Below, in pieces: positions 62,215 through 64,000 of a stretch of 64,000 nt of DNA; the first letter of the stretch is position 1; the number at the start of each line of letters is the position of its first letter. The notes under the pieces are model-generated. The model saw only the letters and a program-made list of their open reading frames with translations. It was not told where the DNA came from and made no database searches. Where the stretch lies: the NCBI RefSeq assembly GCF_000428045.1, contig NZ_ATZE01000002.1, positions 136,457 to 200,456 of the forward strand, written 5' to 3'. This DNA comes from Sedimenticola selenatireducens DSM 17993 (GTDB taxonomy: Bacteria; Pseudomonadota; Gammaproteobacteria; Chromatiales; Chromatiaceae). A program made the translations under genes and the position numbers.

Positions 62215-62613
62215 TCAGCTCTTTTTGGTCCACAGGGTGCACCAGCCATCCGGGCTGATCTGGCCTTCCACCAACTTGCAGCTATTTGAGCCGGCGATGA
62301 AATGCAGACACCCATCGCATTTCTGTCCGTTCCTTGGTTCAGTCTGATATTGAACGGCTTGCTGTGGTGCTTTTACCACTTCGGTAGCTGGAGCGGCAGA
62401 TTCCGTGTTGGTGCCGCTCGGGGAAGAGCCCGCCGGAGCGGCGCTGGATGATTTTTCGCCCTCCTTTGAGTCACACCCGATCAGTGCGACCGGGAATACC
62501 AGGCTGCAACCTACAGCAAGTACCCCGCGTAATACCAACCTGCGCGAATGAATCTCTTCCTCTATCTTGCCTTTGAGTTGCTTGCTGTTAGCTTCAGCAA
62601 TATCCGCGTTCAT
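62215..62613 (-). CDS. High-potential iron-sulfur protein (HiPIP) with Tat-type and lipobox-like leader
   Basis: A 132-aa protein. The C-terminal part has the HiPIP cluster ligands Cys99, Cys102, Cys112 and Cys125 (KCDGCLHF, SNSCKL, DGWCTLW). The N-terminus has a twin-arginine-like SRRLVLRG (23-30) with a hydrophobic core ending ALIGC, so Cys47 is a candidate lipid anchor, and a flexible Ser/Ala/Pro-rich linker (50-85). HiPIPs are periplasmic electron carriers feeding terminal oxidases or photosynthetic centres; here one from sulfur oxidation is likely. AGGAGG six bases before ATG confirms the start. Confidence 0.88.
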   Translation of the reverse strand: MNADIAEANSKQLKGKIEEEIHSRRLVLRGVLAVGCSLVFPVALIGCDSKEGEKSSSAAPAGSSPSGTNTESAAPATEVVKAPQQAVQYQTEPRNGQKCDGCLHFIAGSNSCKLVEGQISPDGWCTLWTKKS

Positions 62614-62943
62614 CTCAACCTCCTTTGTCTAATCACCTTGGCAGGCGTTTGTGCCAATCGATAATTCGTGGGAGTGTGTCAGATTCAACCTGACCCGCAA
62701 CAGCATATCGGGATATGCACAGCCTCACCTATGAAAGCGCATTATGATGATTCCGCCTGGTAGGCTGAAAGTGTAGTAGATCGCAACCGACAATCTACAA
62801 TGCAGGTGTTATTGATGACTGATGTCCAGACCTCCATTTTGATTCGGTTCCGGCTATGGCCGTGGCCTGTGCGAATGGCATTTTTAGGGTGTGCTACGAT
62901 AAGTTAGTTAGGTTTAGCCTATTCCTGAATGGAGGAAGCAGTT
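62614..62943. other. 330-bp divergent gap between HiPIP and hemerythrin genes
   Basis: No gene is seen. The region should hold both promoters. An extended -10 like TGCTACGAT lies at 62892-62900 towards the hemerythrin gene, without a good -35. No operator could be named. Confidence 0.35.
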
Positions 62944-63507
62944 ATGTCAGACATAATCGATACTTGGCGCAAAGACCACGTAAATTTCTCGCGACTTCTT
63001 AACCTTCTTGAAGTGCAGGTTAAGCTTTTTCATGAGGATGAAACGCCAGACTATGAGCTCATGCAAGACATTATTTATTACATGACACATTACCCCGATC
63101 TCTTCCATCATCCAAAAGAGGACCTTGTCTTTGACATGGTTAAGAAAGTTGACTCCAGTACGCGGTCCGTGGTGGATGAACTGATGGAGCAGCATGTGGT
63201 GCTGCGGGAAAGCGGCATGAAGTTGTTTGGCAATCTCGAGGCTGTCGTTGCCGGGGCGATGTTGAGCAGGACCAGTGTTGAGGATCCGGCAGAGACCTAC
63301 ATCGCATACTTCCGCAGTCATATGAAAAAGGAGGAGTCGGAGATATTCCCGCTAGCCGAAAAACTGCTGTCTGACCAAGACTGGCGTGATGTGGATGCGG
63401 CGGTACCGCCTCCGATAGATCCACTATTTGGACCGTCTGTGAATGAGCGCTATCTTGCACTCCATCGGCAGATAGCCGATGAGGCGGGGTGTGGGTGTGG
63501 CGAGTAG
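62944..63507 (+). CDS. Hemerythrin-like (HHE) domain protein
   Basis: From the ATG at 62944 (GGAGG eight bases upstream) a 187-aa protein. The four-helix bundle carries the di-iron ligand pattern: WRKDHVNFSRLL, THYPDLFHHPKEDLVFD, EQHVVLRESG and RSHMKKEESEIFPLAEKLL. Such bacterial hemerythrins bind oxygen or protect iron-sulfur centres and respond to nitric oxide. The C-terminus ends CGCGE with two cysteines, an addition of unknown use. It is divergent from HiPIP and convergent with an EAL gene. Confidence 0.9.
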   Translation: MSDIIDTWRKDHVNFSRLLNLLEVQVKLFHEDETPDYELMQDIIYYMTHYPDLFHHPKEDLVFDMVKKVDSSTRSVVDELMEQHVVLRESGMKLFGNLEAVVAGAMLSRTSVEDPAETYIAYFRSHMKKEESEIFPLAEKLLSDQDWRDVDAAVPPPIDPLFGPSVNERYLALHRQIADEAGCGCGE

Positions 63508-63511
63508 TCTG

Positions 63512-64000
63512 TCAATCTGCTTGTTTGGCAAGCCAGCTGCGCAACTCGGTCATCGGCAGAGGTCGGCTGTAGAGGTAGCCCTGCGCGATGTCACACCCCA
63601 TGGTACGCAGGATAGCGGCCTGCTCCTCGGTCTCTACCCCTTCTGCCACAACCTTGAGATTCAGGGCGCGGGCCATCGTGATAACCGCAGTGGCGATTTC
63701 GCGGTCGGTCGGATCATCACACAGGTCCATCACCAGGGATCGGTCCAGTTTGAGCTTATGTACCGGTAACTGTTTGATGGTGGCAAGATTTGAACAGCCG
63801 GTGCCGAAATCATCCACGGCAATCTGGATTCCCGCATCGCCGAGAGTCTGAAATATATCGCTTATCCCTTCACGATGACTGGTGACGGCGGTCTCCGTCA
63901 GTTCCAGCTCCACCACGTTGGTTGGGAGTCCATGTTGTGTGAGTATCCCCAGGATGGTATCAGCGAGGTTGTCGGTATCCCGGTCTTTTCCGGCAGAATT
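63512..64000 (-). CDS. EAL-domain protein, C-terminal part (cut by window edge)
   Basis: The frame is open to the right edge and gives the last 162 residues of a longer protein. They are the second half of an EAL c-di-GMP phosphodiesterase domain: VVELELTET, VDDFGTGCSNLATIKQLP, LKLDRSLVMDL and VVAEGVETEEQAAIL. Metal- and base-binding residues (Glu of ELTE, DD of DDFG, Lys of LKLD, Glu of EGVE) are present, so this part looks catalytically competent. What precedes it (PAS, GGDEF or membrane segments) is outside the window. Its stop is five bases from that of the hemerythrin gene. Confidence 0.9.
   Translation of the reverse strand, partial: NSAGKDRDTDNLADTILGILTQHGLPTNVVELELTETAVTSHREGISDIFQTLGDAGIQIAVDDFGTGCSNLATIKQLPVHKLKLDRSLVMDLCDDPTDREIATAVITMARALNLKVVAEGVETEEQAAILRTMGCDIAQGYLYSRPLPMTELRSWLAKQAD

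Overview
The window reads as a chromosomal segment of a marine, sulfur-oxidising, autotrophic gammaproteobacterium (Chromatiales/Sedimenticola-like free-living or symbiotic thiotroph). The basis is a form II RuBisCO (cbbM) with its LysR regulator, CbbQ/CbbO activase genes, phosphoribulokinase, two sulfur-globule-type secreted proteins, a HiPIP, two NhaD-type Na+/H+ antiporters, and an E. coli-like arrangement of the rsmI / lpoA-yraN-diaA-dolP locus. Coding density is high. No tRNA, rRNA, CRISPR array, phage or transposase gene was seen.

Layout. 1-2060: cbbO (cut by the left edge) and cbbQ, reading left. 2291-5787: racemase, small zinc-finger protein, YqhA-like membrane protein and an SLC13/TrkA_C permease. 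5965-9204: a stand-alone molybdopterin oxidoreductase, a 64-aa Cys-rich protein and a DUF3617 protein. 9383-13411: hisC, then nasA (assimilatory nitrate reductase) behind a strong sigma-54 promoter, an NtrC-type site and a 30-codon leader ORF. 13552-16026: cbbM and divergent cbbR. 16192-20646: dxs, a DUF945 protein and phosphoribulokinase. 20841-28783: SulP transporter, a second SLC13 permease, two tandem nhaD genes and a DUF3047 protein. 28780-34656: glcD-like FAD oxidase, dolP, diaA, yraN, lpoA and divergent rsmI. 34792-39868: hsp20, sodB, an N-acetylglutaminylglutamine amidotransferase, a CopD-like protein, grxD and rnt. 40057-43324: TraB-like protein, mlaA and two sulfur globule protein genes. 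43824-49713: aceE, aceF, lpdA. 49804-55224: esterase, HerA-like ATPase, argG, a PilZ protein and ispG. 55548-64000: patatin lipoprotein, small conserved protein, Crp/Fnr regulator, trpB2, uup, HiPIP, hemerythrin and an EAL protein cut by the right edge.

How it fits together. RuBisCO, its activase pair, CbbR, phosphoribulokinase and a SulP carrier (candidate bicarbonate importer) form a dispersed carbon-fixation set. Sulfur globule proteins and HiPIP point to the electron-donor side. NasA under nitrogen control supplies ammonium. NhaD pairs suit sodium-rich water. dxs and ispG are MEP-pathway genes; aceEF-lpdA is central metabolism.

The intergenic DNA is the least ordinary part. It holds a repeat family that starts at the T-tract of rho-independent terminators, a 247-bp MITE-like element with 8-bp flanking duplications inserted in the mlaA terminator, a 110-bp tandem repeat behind ispG, a tandem repeat that copies the translation start of the Fnr-like gene, and several REP-like palindromes. 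I did not find a clear unknown multi-gene system. The strongest leads are the nasA control region, the terminator-linked repeats and the two-gene sulfur globule locus with a coiled-coil variant.
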